From contig NZ_LIVZ01000002.1 of the NCBI RefSeq assembly GCF_001905845.1, positions 62,001 to 126,000 on the forward strand: a stretch of 64,000 nucleotides of DNA, read 5' to 3'. The stretch comes from Streptomyces sp. TSRI0107. Lineage in GTDB: Bacteria > Actinomycetota > Actinomycetes > Streptomycetales > Streptomycetaceae. The translations under genes and the position numbers were made by a program. The notes below the pieces were generated by a model that ran no database searches, was not told the DNA's origin, and saw nothing but the letters and a program-made list of their open reading frames with translations. Shown piece after piece: positions 20,272-29,044 of the stretch (positions are counted from its first letter, which is position 1; the number at the start of each line of letters is the position of its first letter).

Positions 20272-20880
20272 TCAGACCCCCTCTGACTGCCGGGCGGCCG
20301 CCAGGCGGACCGCGTCCATGATCTTCTCGTAGCCCGTGCAGCGGCACAGGTTGCCCGACAGGGCCTCGCGGATGTCCGCGTCGGTCGGGTTCGGGTTGCG
20401 CTCCAGGAGCTCGTCGGAGGCGACGAGCAGGCCCGGGGTGCAGAAGCCGCACTGGACGGCGCCGGCGTCGATGAACGCCTGCTGGATCGGGGAGAGCTCC
20501 GTGCCCTCGCCGGTCTGCGAGTCGGCGCCCTTGGCCTGCCTCCCCCAGGCTTCGCCCGGGGGGACCCCCAGCTGGGCGTCCTGGAGCGTCGTGCCGCAGG
20601 CGCCGGTGGTGCAGCCTCCCTCGGCGCGCTGCTTGGCGAAGTCCGCCAGGCCCTCGACGGTGACGACCTCGCGGCCCTCGACCTGCCCGGCGGCGACCAG
20701 GCAGGAACACACCGGGACGCCGTCGAGGCGCACGGTGCAGGAGCCGCACTCGCCCTGCTCGCAGGCGTTCTTGGAGCCCGGCAGGCCGAGCCGCTCGCGC
20801 AGCACGTACAGCAGGGACTCGCCCTCCCAGACGTCGTCGGCTTCCTGCGGACGTCCGTTGACGGTGAAGTTGACGCGCAT
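20272..20880 (-). CDS. xanthine dehydrogenase, 2Fe-2S subunit
   Basis: 202 residues. N-terminal plant-ferredoxin cluster (CEQGECGSCTVRLDGVPVCSC) and C-terminal helical cluster (GAVQCGFCTPG and NLCRCTGYEKI). Between them are about 25 extra residues, including LGVPPGEAWGRQAKG, encoded by an inserted palindromic repeat. All eight cluster Cys are intact, so the insert is probably tolerated in a surface linker. Its ATG overlaps the FAD gene stop (TAATG). Confidence 0.93.
   Translation of the reverse strand: MRVNFTVNGRPQEADDVWEGESLLYVLRERLGLPGSKNACEQGECGSCTVRLDGVPVCSCLVAAGQVEGREVVTVEGLADFAKQRAEGGCTTGACGTTLQDAQLGVPPGEAWGRQAKGADSQTGEGTELSPIQQAFIDAGAVQCGFCTPGLLVASDELLERNPNPTDADIREALSGNLCRCTGYEKIMDAVRLAAARQSEGV
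20539..20569 (-). repeat. small palindromic repeat in frame within a gene
   Basis: Minus strand reads GGGGGTCCCCCC, then GGGCGAAGCC, then TGGGGGAGG, an imperfect hairpin. A related sequence (GGGGGTCCCCCC ... TTGGGGGAA) occurs at 43050-43091 inside a MITE. Translated here as GVPPGEAWGRQ. Confidence 0.75.
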
Positions 20881-21770
20881 TACGCAGCTCCCTCCGAAGC
20901 GCGGCGGGCGCCGCGGTACGACTCCCAGGTCCAGGTGAGCGTCCGGCGGGCCATCACGCCGACCGCGTGGCGGCGGTAGCTCGCGGTGCCGCGGACGTCG
21001 TCGATCGGGTTGCAGGCGGCGGAGCACAGGTCCGCGAACTGCTTGGCGACCGACGGGGTGATGATCTTGCCGTTGTCCCAGAAGCCGCCCTCCTCCAGGG
21101 CCGCGTTCAGGAACTCCTCCGCGGCCTTCGCCCGGACGGGGGTCGGCGCGGCCGAGCCGATGCCGGTGCGCACGGTGCGGGTCTCGGGGTGCAGGGCGAG
21201 TCCGAACGCGCACACGGCGATGACCATGGCGTTGCGCGTGCCGACCTTCGAGTACTGCTGGGGGCCGTCCGCCTTGTCGATGTGGACGGCGCGGATCAGC
21301 TCGTCGGGGGCGAGCGCGTTGCGCTTCACGCCGGTGTAGAAGTCGTCGATCGGGATGCGGCGGCTGCCGCGCACCGACTCGACCTCGACCTCGGCGCCCG
21401 CCGCGAGCAGCGCGGGGTGGGCGTCGCCGGCCGGGGAGGCGGTGCCGAGGTTGCCCCCGACGCCGCCGCGGTTGCGGATCTGCGGCGAGGCGACCGTGTG
21501 GGAGGCGAGAGCCAGGCCCGGCAGCTCGGCGCGCAGGTTCTCCATGATCTTGGTGTACGGGACGGAGGCACCCAGGCGCACGGAGTCCTCGCCGACCTCC
21601 CACTCGGTCAGCTCGCCGATGCGGTTGAGGTCGAGGAGGTACTCGGGCCGGCGGTGGTCGAAGTTGATCTCGACCATCACATCGGTGCCACCCGCAATCG
21701 GCACAGCGGTGGGGTGCTCGGCCTTCGCGGCGAGCGCCTCCTCCCAACTGGCGGGGCGAAGGAAGTCCAT
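20880..21770 (-). CDS. xanthine dehydrogenase, FAD-binding subunit
   Basis: 296 residues of the CoxM/FAD_binding_5 type. Flavin-binding signatures are PIAGGTDVMVEINF, SPQIRNRGGVGGNLGTASPAGD (glycine-rich loop) and the C-terminal CO_deh_flav domain. First gene of the minus-strand cluster; the ATG at 21770 is used because the protein aligns with the family from MDFLRPASWEEAL. Its promoter faces pucR across a shared intergenic region. Confidence 0.92.
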   Translation of the reverse strand: MDFLRPASWEEALAAKAEHPTAVPIAGGTDVMVEINFDHRRPEYLLDLNRIGELTEWEVGEDSVRLGASVPYTKIMENLRAELPGLALASHTVASPQIRNRGGVGGNLGTASPAGDAHPALLAAGAEVEVESVRGSRRIPIDDFYTGVKRNALAPDELIRAVHIDKADGPQQYSKVGTRNAMVIAVCAFGLALHPETRTVRTGIGSAAPTPVRAKAAEEFLNAALEEGGFWDNGKIITPSVAKQFADLCSAACNPIDDVRGTASYRRHAVGVMARRTLTWTWESYRGARRASEGAA

Positions 21771-22156
21771 GACCGGCTCTCTTCTTCGTCTCGTGGGTCG
21801 TTCAGATTGAGCCAATCCGTGTGCGGCGGGCCCGGCTCGTTCATGTGCTGTTAACGCGGAGTGATGTCAGTACACAGCGCGGTACTCCAGCGGGGTCAGT
21901 CACCGAAACCATGAAGGAGTTGGCTGGCCAGGGCGGTCATCTTGTAGATTCGTATGAACGGAGGCCCCCTGTAACCTCTCTGCTTTCCTCTGGAAACGTC
22001 CGACCCGGCCCGCGTGACCTGGGACGCCTCCGAGGAGACGGCGAGCGACGGCACCGGGCGACCATGTGTCGGCCCGTCGAATGGCCCGCTGACCCAAACC
22101 CACCAAGACCATCAGTTTCATCGTAGGTTTCGAGACAAAGAACGGCGGCGACGAGA
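21771..22156. promoter_or_regulatory. divergent control region between xdh genes and pucR
   Basis: 386 bp with no convincing gene. It is less G+C-rich than its surroundings (for example GTTAACGCGG, TTGTAGATTCGTATGAACGG, TTTCATCGTAGG). It must contain both promoters and presumably the PucR site, but I cannot assign individual boxes with confidence. Confidence 0.5.
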
Positions 22157-23830
22157 ATGCGGCTGCGCGCACTGCTGGACACCGACGCGCTGGGCCTCAG
22201 GCTGCTCGGCGGCGAGGACGAGCTGGACCGCGGCGTCCGGGGTGTCATGACCACCGACCTCAGGGACCCCAGCCGCTACCTCTCGGGCGGCGAGCTCGTG
22301 CTCACCGGCCTCGCCTGGCGCCGGGACGCCGACGACTCGGAGCCTTTCGTGCGCATCCTGGTGCAGGCCGGCGTCGCCGCCCTCGCCGCGGGCGAGGCCG
22401 AGCTGGGGGACGTCCCCGAGGACCTGGTGACGGCCTGCGCCCGGCACCGCCTGCCGCTGTTCGCGGTGCACGAGTCGGTGGCCTTCGCCACGATCACCGA
22501 GCACGTCGTACGGCAGGTGTCCGGCGAGCGCGCCGGCGACCTCGCCGCCGTCGTCGACCGGCACCGGCGGATGATGACCTCCGGCCCCGCGGGCGGCGGC
22601 CCCGACGTCGTCCTTGACCTGCTCGGCTCCGACCTGGACCTGCGCGCCTGGGTGCTGTCGCCGACCGGGCGGCTGATCGCCGGGCCCAAGGTCGCCGGGC
22701 CCGCGCTGCCCGCCGAGCTGTGCGCGAAGCTCGCCGCCGAGCACCTGGCCGCCACCCGCGGCGGCCGGCGCGGCCCGCACCGGCTGCCGGTCGGCGGGAC
22801 GACGTACTCCCTCTTCCCGATCCGCAGCAGCGGCCGCTCCCCGCAGACCGGCCGCGACGTGCGCGAGACGGTGCTGTCCGACTGGCTGCTCGCCGTCGAG
22901 GCGGACGCCGGGGACTGGGCCGACGAACGGCTCGACCTGCTGCACGGCGTCACGCAGCTGATCGCCGTGGAGCGGGACCGCCGGGACGCCGCGCGCACCG
23001 TGCGGCGGCGGCTCGCCCAGGAGGTGCTGGAGCTGGTGCAGACCGGCGCCCCGCCCGCCGAGATCGCCGCGCGGCTGCGGGTCGCCGCCCCGGTGCTGCT
23101 GCCCGGCCTCGGCGCGGCCCCGCACTGGCAGATCGTCGTCGCCCGGGTCGAGTGGGACGGCGACGAGATCGAGTCCGGCCCGGTCGCCCAGTCGCTGCTG
23201 GAGGAGGTCCTGGTCGACCCGGTCGCGACCGGCCCCGAGCCCTCCGACCGCATCGCCGTCGCCCACACCGGTGACGAGGCCATCGCCCTCGTCCCGCTGC
23301 CCGCCGTCTCCGCCGAGGACGACGGCTCCGAGTCCGGCGTCCTCGCCGACCAGCTGCTGGCCGCCGTACGGGAGCCGCTGTCGGCCGGCCTCGACGGCGA
23401 CGGGCGGCTCACCCTGGGCGTCAGCGCGGCCGTGCATTCCGCGGAGGGCCTGCGCGGCGCGCTGGAGGAGGCCCGGCACGCCCGCCGGGTCGCCGCCGCA
23501 CGCACCGGCCGGGTCTGCGCGGCGGGCCACCAGGAGCTGGCGTCCCACGTCCTGCTGCTGCCGTTCGTCCCCGACGACGTCCGCCGCGCCTTCACCGCCC
23601 GGCTGCTGGACCCGCTGCGCGACTACGACCGCCGGCACCGCGCCGAGCTCATCCCGACCCTGGAGGCGTTCCTGGAGTGCGACGGCTCGTGGACCCGCTG
23701 CGCCTCCCGGCTGCACCTGCACGTCAACACACTGCGCTACCGGGTCGGCCGGATCGAGCAGTTGACAGGCCGTGACCTGTCGCGCCTCGAGGACAAGCTG
23801 GACTTCTTCCTGGCGCTGCGGATGAGCTGA
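22157..23830 (+). CDS. pucR: PucR-family transcriptional regulator
   Basis: 557 residues. N-terminal PucR domain (LRALLDTDALGLRLLGGEDELDRGVRGV, seen as ALLDTDALGLRLLGG), a middle GGDEF-like segment, and the C-terminal HTH_30 domain (PTLEAFLECDGSWTRCASRLHLHVNTLRYRVGRIEQLTG; core HLHVNTLRYRVGRIEQLTG). PucR proteins respond to purine-breakdown products and usually activate catabolic genes. Divergent orientation from the xdh cluster fits direct control of it and of itself. Confidence 0.92.
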   Translation: MRLRALLDTDALGLRLLGGEDELDRGVRGVMTTDLRDPSRYLSGGELVLTGLAWRRDADDSEPFVRILVQAGVAALAAGEAELGDVPEDLVTACARHRLPLFAVHESVAFATITEHVVRQVSGERAGDLAAVVDRHRRMMTSGPAGGGPDVVLDLLGSDLDLRAWVLSPTGRLIAGPKVAGPALPAELCAKLAAEHLAATRGGRRGPHRLPVGGTTYSLFPIRSSGRSPQTGRDVRETVLSDWLLAVEADAGDWADERLDLLHGVTQLIAVERDRRDAARTVRRRLAQEVLELVQTGAPPAEIAARLRVAAPVLLPGLGAAPHWQIVVARVEWDGDEIESGPVAQSLLEEVLVDPVATGPEPSDRIAVAHTGDEAIALVPLPAVSAEDDGSESGVLADQLLAAVREPLSAGLDGDGRLTLGVSAAVHSAEGLRGALEEARHARRVAAARTGRVCAAGHQELASHVLLLPFVPDDVRRAFTARLLDPLRDYDRRHRAELIPTLEAFLECDGSWTRCASRLHLHVNTLRYRVGRIEQLTGRDLSRLEDKLDFFLALRMS

Positions 23831-23958
23831 AACCTGAGGGGACGCGGAGTCCCACGACTTTGTGAAATCCTTCACCCACCCTCTTGGCCGGGCCGGGCGA
23901 TTCGTGCTGAGATGCCGCCACCACTCAACAGCTCGACGGCGTGCTCGGGGAGGGCAAC

Positions 23959-24741
23959 GTGGCGCATACCGCCATGTCTGGTAACGGAACGACCGCCGGT
24001 GACGATCCACTCCAGACCGCGGTATGGCGGCTGCGCTCCCGCGCCTGCTGGGCCGACGCGGCCGCCCTGCTCCAGCCGGTCACCCCGGCGGCCGCGCTGC
24101 AGCGGGCGGCGCTGCTGGTGGAGCGGTGTCTGTACACCGAGCGGGGCTGGGAGGAGGCCGAGGACGCACTGCGCACGGCCGAGGCGCTGGCCCACGGCGA
24201 CGACGAACGGGGCGCGGCCGCTTGTGAACGCGGGTACTTGGCGTACGCCGCCACCCTGCACGGGGTGCGGGACCGCGCCGACGAGGCGCGTGCCGCGCTC
24301 GGCCGGGCGGCGGCGCTGATCCCGCCGGGGGCGCCGGCGCGGGCCCTGCTGGACTTCCGGCGCGGACTGCTCGCCGAGAACCTGACGCGCTCGCCGCAGG
24401 CCGCCCGGGCCGCCTACCGCCGCGCCCACGCGGGTGCCACGGCGCAGGCGGATCCGCTGCTGCAGTCCTTCACCTGGCGGCACCTCGCCGGACTCGCGCT
24501 GCGGGACGGCGAGTTGGCCGAGGCCCGGCACGGCTTCGCCGAGTCCCTGCGGATCCGCGAGGAACTGGGCTACCTCGTCGGCACGGCCCCCGCGCTCGTC
24601 TCCCTGGCCGACACCCAGCCGGAACCGGAGGCCTCCCGCCTGCGGGAGGAGGCCCGCCGTCTGTTCCAGCTGCTGGGCGGGGTGCCGACGTGGCTGGCCC
24701 GCCAACTGACGCCTCCGGCACCGGGAGCGGCGACGGCGTGA
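23959..24741 (+). CDS. TPR-like helical repeat protein
   Basis: 260 residues from the GTG at 23959, chosen because GGGGAGGG lies 5-12 nt upstream; GTG 23941 is an alternative. Ala/Leu/Arg-rich helical hairpins (AAALQRAALLVERCLYTERG, GAACERGYLAYAATLHGVRD as AAACERGYLAYAATLHGV, ARHGFAESLRIREELGYLVG) resemble the TPR segment found at the C terminus of LuxR/LAL regulators, but no DNA-binding domain is present. Possibly a stand-alone scaffold or a regulator fragment. Confidence 0.65.
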   Translation: MAHTAMSGNGTTAGDDPLQTAVWRLRSRACWADAAALLQPVTPAAALQRAALLVERCLYTERGWEEAEDALRTAEALAHGDDERGAAACERGYLAYAATLHGVRDRADEARAALGRAAALIPPGAPARALLDFRRGLLAENLTRSPQAARAAYRRAHAGATAQADPLLQSFTWRHLAGLALRDGELAEARHGFAESLRIREELGYLVGTAPALVSLADTQPEPEASRLREEARRLFQLLGGVPTWLARQLTPPAPGAATA

Positions 24742-24777
24742 CCGGCTGACGCCTCACGGACCCGCGCGGGCGGTCCC

Positions 24778-24842
24778 CCTAGGGGGTGTCTCGTCGATCA
24801 GGCCGGATCAGCGAGCCCGGCATGATCGGCGAGACGCCCCCT
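24778..24842. mobile_element. shortened MITE copy (terminal repeats only)
   Basis: Left end CTAGGGGGTGTCTCGTCGAT and right end ATCGGCGAGACGCCCCC are inverted repeats separated by only about 20 bp. They match the ends of the 205-bp element at 42964-43168; the core is missing. The remaining dyad could act as a terminator between the flanking genes. Confidence 0.8.
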
Positions 24843-24851
24843 GGCGTCGGG

Positions 24852-25694
24852 TCACGCGCCCACGCCGGGGTAGTGCTCCCCCACCAGCGTCCGGACGCCG
24901 TCCGCGTCCCCGGCGATCAGCGCGTCCAGCAGCCCCACGTGCTGCGCCGCGTCCGTCATCAGCTCGGTGCGGGTGCGGGCGGCCGGCCCGCCGGTGAGCG
25001 GCCACTGCACCCGCCGGTGCAGGTCGTCGGCGATCCGCACCAGCTGCTCGTTGCCCGCGAGGCTCAGCACGGCGCGGTGGAACGCCCGGTCCGCCTCGGC
25101 GTAGGTGGCCCGGCAGCCGGACGCCGCCGCCCGCACGGTCGCCTCCGCGAGCGGCCGCAGTTCGGCCCACCGCGCGGCGGGCACGGCACCGGCGAGCCGC
25201 AGCAGCACCGGCACCTCGATCAGCGCCCGGACCTCGGCCAGTTCCGCCAGCTCCCGCGCGTCCCGCTCGACGACCCGGAAGCCCCGGTTGGGCACGACCT
25301 CGACGGCACCCTCCAGCGCGAGCTGCTGCATGGCCTCACGGACGGGTGTCGCCGACACCCCGAACCGCTCGCCGAGCGCGGGCGCCGAGTACACGGCACC
25401 GGGGCGCAGTTCGCCGGTGGCCAGCGCGGTGCGCAGCGCCTGGAGGATCTGCCCGCGTACGGAGGACCGCTGCACGACGGGCCGGGCCGGCCCGGGCCGC
25501 GACTGCGGAAACGGTTGTTCGCCGTGGGTGTGCTCACCGCGCACCGCCCCGCCCTGCGCCTGGGGCGGCACCCGCGTCGCGCTCGTCTCACCACCGCCCG
25601 ACGGAAGATCCGAGGCATCTGAGCCATCTGAGGCATGTGAGACACCTGAGGCACCGTGGCCCGGCTCGGCGGAACCGCGCGCGGCCTGCTTCAC
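24852..25694 (-). CDS. GntR/FadR-family transcriptional regulator
   Basis: 280 residues from a GTG with AGGAGG 6 nt upstream. Residues 1-75 are a low-complexity, probably disordered tail (ASDGSDASD from a short CATCTGAG repeat). Then a GntR winged helix (RGQILQALRTALATGELRPG, ERFGVSATPVREAMQQLALEG) and a FCD-type all-helical effector domain with candidate metal ligands (ADRAFHRAVLSLAGN, AQHVGLLDALIAGD). Ligand unknown. Divergent from the FhuF-like gene. Confidence 0.88.
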   Translation of the reverse strand: MKQAARGSAEPGHGASGVSHASDGSDASDLPSGGGETSATRVPPQAQGGAVRGEHTHGEQPFPQSRPGPARPVVQRSSVRGQILQALRTALATGELRPGAVYSAPALGERFGVSATPVREAMQQLALEGAVEVVPNRGFRVVERDARELAELAEVRALIEVPVLLRLAGAVPAARWAELRPLAEATVRAAASGCRATYAEADRAFHRAVLSLAGNEQLVRIADDLHRRVQWPLTGGPAARTRTELMTDAAQHVGLLDALIAGDADGVRTLVGEHYPGVGA

Positions 25695-25826
25695 GGATGC
25701 CTCCTGACGGGCTTGTCGTCGGTTGTCGTCGGTTGTCGGTGGTTGGGCAGATTACGGCCGGTTGTCACTCGACCGTCAAGCACCTTAGGCGGACAGCGCG
25801 GTAGTTCAAACTCCCGAGCGATTGGG

Positions 25827-25845
25827 TAAGGTTAGGCTTACCTAT
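25827..25845 (+). promoter_or_regulatory. iron box (DmdR/DtxR-type operator)
   Basis: TAAGGTTAGGCTTACCTAT is close to the streptomycete DmdR1 consensus TTAGGTTAGGCTCACCTAA and sits 24 bp before the FhuF-like start. It overlaps a possible -10 box (TATAAG, 25843-25848), so iron-loaded DmdR would block transcription. Confidence 0.85.
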
Positions 25846-25869
25846 AAGATCTCGATCGGTGGTCCTGGT

Positions 25870-26721
25870 ATGCCTGTGCCCTCGTCGGCCGTCGCGGACG
25901 CGTTCGCCCGCCTCACCGAGGTGCTCCCGGGCCTCGCCGTCACCGAACTGGACTCCGGGGAACCGGCCCCCCGGGGCGGCGGATGGGTCGCCGCCGCCTC
26001 GCTCGCGGAGGGCGGAGCCGGCCTCGACTCCTTCCTGGCCTGGGACGACGCCCAGGTCGTCCGGGACTACGGCCGGCAGGCCCGCCCGGACGTGATCGCC
26101 AGCTTCGGCCTGCACCGCTACGCCTGGCCGGCCTGCCTGCTGATCACCGTCCCGTGGTTCCTGCACCGCCGCGTCCCCCGGTTCCCCGTGACGCATGTCT
26201 CGTACGACCGCTCCGCCCCCGGCCTGTCCATGGGCCGCCTGGCCGTGCGGTCCGCCGGCTTCGCCTGCCTGCCCGGCGACCCGGCCGCCGCGCTGCCCGG
26301 CGCCCGGGTGGTCGCCGGCGAGGAGGCGCTGCGCGCCGAGGTGCGGGCCGCGGTCGCCGAGCACCTGGAACCGGTCCTCGGCGGCTTCGGCCCCCGGATG
26401 CGCCGGCGCGGCCGCGCGCTGTGGGGCATGGCGACCGACGAGGTCGTCGAGGGGCTGTGGTACGTCGCCCATCTGCTGGGCGAGCAGGAGCGGGCGCGGC
26501 ACGAGCTGGAGCTGCTGCTGCCGGGGGCGACCAAGCCGTACGTCGGCTCGGCCGCGTTCCGCGAGCTGACCGGCCCGAACGGCGAGTCGCTGCCCACCCG
26601 GAACCGGGCGAGCTGCTGCATGTTCTACACGCTGCGTCCGGAGGACACCTGCGCCACCTGCCCGCGCACCTGTGACGCGGACCGGATCGTCAAGCTGGCG
26701 GCCGCGGCGGCCGCGAGCTGA
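25870..26721 (+). CDS. FhuF-like ferric-siderophore reductase
   Basis: 283 residues. The C terminus carries the FhuF 2Fe-2S signature CC-x10-C-x2-C (CCMFYTLRPEDTCATC). The middle region resembles the siderophore-binding body of the family. It would release iron in the cytoplasm by reducing Fe(III)-siderophore, in line with the iron box before it. No siderophore transport genes are adjacent, so it would serve importers encoded elsewhere. The start lacks a good ribosome binding site. Confidence 0.88.
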   Translation: MPVPSSAVADAFARLTEVLPGLAVTELDSGEPAPRGGGWVAAASLAEGGAGLDSFLAWDDAQVVRDYGRQARPDVIASFGLHRYAWPACLLITVPWFLHRRVPRFPVTHVSYDRSAPGLSMGRLAVRSAGFACLPGDPAAALPGARVVAGEEALRAEVRAAVAEHLEPVLGGFGPRMRRRGRALWGMATDEVVEGLWYVAHLLGEQERARHELELLLPGATKPYVGSAAFRELTGPNGESLPTRNRASCCMFYTLRPEDTCATCPRTCDADRIVKLAAAAAAS

Positions 26722-27012
26722 TCCACCGTCACTTCTGCCCCTTAAGGGTGCCTGCGACCCCTGTGTCCGTGAAGCCACAAGTGGTTCACGCAATCCTCAC
26801 GTGTCGCGGGAACTTTCCGCGGAACCACCCGTACGGGTAATCTTCGTTCGAACTCAACTCCCACCCCTCAAGCGGAAGTTCGAGCATAACGCGGCCCCTG
26901 GCAGCCCCTTGCGCCTCCTTGGCGGCCTCTTGCCCCGAAACCCCCTGAGGGCCTGCGGGTTTGGGCCACTATGGCGGGCGTTACGCCCTATCCCAATGCA
27001 AGGGACCCCCAG

Positions 27013-28059
27013 ATGAGACTGACCGAGATATCGCTGAACTGGCTGCTTCCGGGCGCCGTACTGCTCCTGGGCATGCTGGCGGCGGTGGCGGTGCTCGCGC
27101 GCGGCAAGCGGGCCGCGGGGAAGGACTCGAGCGCCGACGACTCGTGGGAGCGCAGCGAGGAGCGCCGCAGACGCAAAGAGGCCATCTACGGCACCGTTTC
27201 CTACGTTCTCCTCTTCTGCTGCGCCGCGGTCGCGGCGGCGCTCTCCTTCCACGGTCTGGTCGGCTTCGGCGAGCAGAACCTCGGCCTCACCGGCGGCTGG
27301 CAGTACCTGGTGCCGTTCGGCCTCGACGGCGCGGCGATGTTCTGCTCCGTCCTCGCGGTGCGCGAGGCCAGCCACGGTGACGCGGCGCTCGGTTCCCGGA
27401 TACTCGTGTGGACCTTCGCCCTGGCCGCCGCCTGGTTCAACTGGGTGCACGCACCCCGCGGCGCGGGCCACGCCGGCGCCCCCCACTTCTTCGCGGGCAT
27501 GTCACTGTCCGCCGCCGTGCTCTTCGACCGCGCGCTGAAGCAGACCCGCCGCGCCGCCCTGCGCGAGCAGGGACTGGTCCCGCGGCCGCTGCCGCAGATC
27601 CGTATCGTGCGCTGGCTGCGCGCGCCGCGCGAGACGTACCGCGCCTGGTCCCTGATGCTCCTGGAAGGCGTGCGCAGCCTCGACGAGGCGGTCGAGGAGG
27701 TCCGCGAGGACAAGCGCCAGAAGGAGCAGGAGCGGATGCGCCGCCGCGACAAGGAGCGCCTGGAGCGCGCCCAGCTGAAGGCGATCAGCCGGGGCCACCG
27801 CGGCTTCGTCGGCCGGGGCGGCGGCCGTCAGGTGGAACTGCCGTCCGTGGAGCAGGGCTCCGACATGGTCTCCGCGGAGCCTGCCATATCCACCCCGGAA
27901 CCGCTGCCGGTACGCACCCGGCCCTCCCTGCAGCCGGTCCGAGGCTCGTCCGCTGACCCGATCACCGTGGACCTGACCGCCGAGGACGACACGATGGCCC
28001 TGCCCCGGCTGGAGTCCCTGGAGCGCAAGCTCAAGGACCTGGAGCAGCAGTTCGGCTAG
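27013..28059 (+). CDS. DUF2637-domain membrane protein (SpdB-like)
   Basis: 348 residues. One N-terminal helix (WLLPGAVLLLGMLAAVAVLA), then a DUF2637 region of about four helices (VLLFCCAAVAAALSFHGLVG, GWQYLVPFGLDGAAMFCSVLAV, ILVWTFALAAAWFNWVHAP), followed by a long charged helix (EDKRQKEQERMRRRDKERLE) and a disordered tail ending in a short coiled coil. Related proteins occur on actinobacterial plasmids and in sporulation contexts. AAGGGA is 8 nt before the ATG. The upstream 291 bp (26722-27012) show no gene. Confidence 0.8.
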   Translation: MRLTEISLNWLLPGAVLLLGMLAAVAVLARGKRAAGKDSSADDSWERSEERRRRKEAIYGTVSYVLLFCCAAVAAALSFHGLVGFGEQNLGLTGGWQYLVPFGLDGAAMFCSVLAVREASHGDAALGSRILVWTFALAAAWFNWVHAPRGAGHAGAPHFFAGMSLSAAVLFDRALKQTRRAALREQGLVPRPLPQIRIVRWLRAPRETYRAWSLMLLEGVRSLDEAVEEVREDKRQKEQERMRRRDKERLERAQLKAISRGHRGFVGRGGGRQVELPSVEQGSDMVSAEPAISTPEPLPVRTRPSLQPVRGSSADPITVDLTAEDDTMALPRLESLERKLKDLEQQFG

Positions 28060-28084
28060 CCCGGACCGGGGGGACCGGGCGACG

Positions 28085-28125
28085 ACGGGACGGGGTGCGG
28101 CCGCAGGTGCCGCACCCCGTCCCGT
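28085..28125. terminator. bidirectional hairpin terminator
   Basis: A perfect 17-bp stem (ACGGGACGGGGTGCGGC and its complement) with a 7-nt loop lies between the convergent DUF2637 and ATPase genes, 26 bp and 33 bp from the two stop codons. No long U run, as is usual in Streptomyces. Confidence 0.85.
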
Positions 28126-28158
28126 TCGTTCACCGTCGTCCGGCCCGCGGCCGGTGCG

Positions 28159-28641
28159 TCACGCGGCGTCCGCGCCCAGCTCGAACCAGACCGACTTGCC
28201 CACCGCGTGCGGCCGTACGCCCCACGCGTCGGCGAGCGACTGCACCAGCAGCAGGCCCCGGCCGTGCGTACCGTCGTCGGCGTCCGGTGCGCTCGGCCGG
28301 GGCCTGCGGGCGACGAAGTCCCGCACCTCCACCCGCAGTCCGCGCGGTCCGACGGTGGCCGTCAGGACCGCGTCGTCGTCGGTGTGCACGAGGGCGTTGG
28401 TGACGAGTTCGCTGGTGAGCAGTTCCGCCACGTCCGAGCAGCCGGGAGCACCCCAGCGCCGGAGCAGTTCGCGCAGCTCCCGGCGGGCCTCCGGGACGGC
28501 CCGGAGGTCAGCCCGGCCCAGTCTGCGCTTCAGTTGGGGCGCCGGTGACTGCTCCGCGGCGCCGTCGGACTCTTCCTCCACCGTTCCTGCCGAGAAGGCC
28601 CCGACCGTCGTGGGACCGCCCCCTCGTGCCTGCCTCTTCAT
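28159..28641 (-). CDS. HATPase_c (RsbW/SpoIIAB-like) ATP-binding protein
   Basis: 160 residues. After a 35-residue tail comes a GHKL ATPase domain: VAELLTSELVTNALVHTDDD (N box), VEVRDFVARRPRP (G1-like region) and THGRGLLLVQSLADAWGV (G2). These stand-alone anti-sigma-like kinases are numerous in Streptomyces and often control sigma-B-type factors, but the partner is not adjacent here. Confidence 0.85.
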   Translation of the reverse strand: MKRQARGGGPTTVGAFSAGTVEEESDGAAEQSPAPQLKRRLGRADLRAVPEARRELRELLRRWGAPGCSDVAELLTSELVTNALVHTDDDAVLTATVGPRGLRVEVRDFVARRPRPSAPDADDGTHGRGLLLVQSLADAWGVRPHAVGKSVWFELGADAA

Positions 28642-29044
28642 CTCCCCCGCCCGCGTGCCGATGTCGGTTTCCCTCCTGCTCGAACACGTTCACGGGGATC
28701 CATGCCCCGTGGGCACCGGGCCAGTCATCTCGGATCGCGGACGAAAGGGGTTCGGCCACGGCGGGAACGGTCCGGGGCGGCCGGACCGGCCCCGGCCCGC
28801 GCGTCCCGTGCCGCGGGCGAGCGGCGGGGATCGGCTCAACTGTCTATTGCCGACTGCCGTTCCGGCCGTACCCGGCCAAGAGATGGGGCGGATGGTTCCC
28901 CGGCGGTGGCCGTCCCGGGGGCGCCTCCCCTCCGGTGTCCCCGGGACGAAAGTGGCCGGAACACGTCCGTCCCGGGGCCGCCCTCCCGACCCCCGTGGCG
29001 GGAAGGCGGCCACCGGGCCGGCCTCGCGATGGTCCTCCGTTGGC
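28642..29044. other. 403-bp intergenic region without a gene
   Basis: No supported coding frame. It holds the promoter side of the ATPase gene and the 3' side of the secreted-protein gene. Several GTCCCGGGG/CCCCGGGAC inverted motifs occur at 28905-28970, and a strong hairpin is listed separately. Confidence 0.5.
28976..29011 (-). terminator. hairpin terminator of the secreted-protein gene
   Basis: GGCCGCCCTCCCG pairs with CGGGAAGGCGGCC (12 of 13 positions, 10-nt loop), 33 bp beyond the stop codon at 29045. Confidence 0.7.

Noticed and set aside
23959..24741. Complete LuxR/LAL regulator
   Set aside because: Only the TPR-like part is present; no ATPase or HTH domain in this or adjacent frames.
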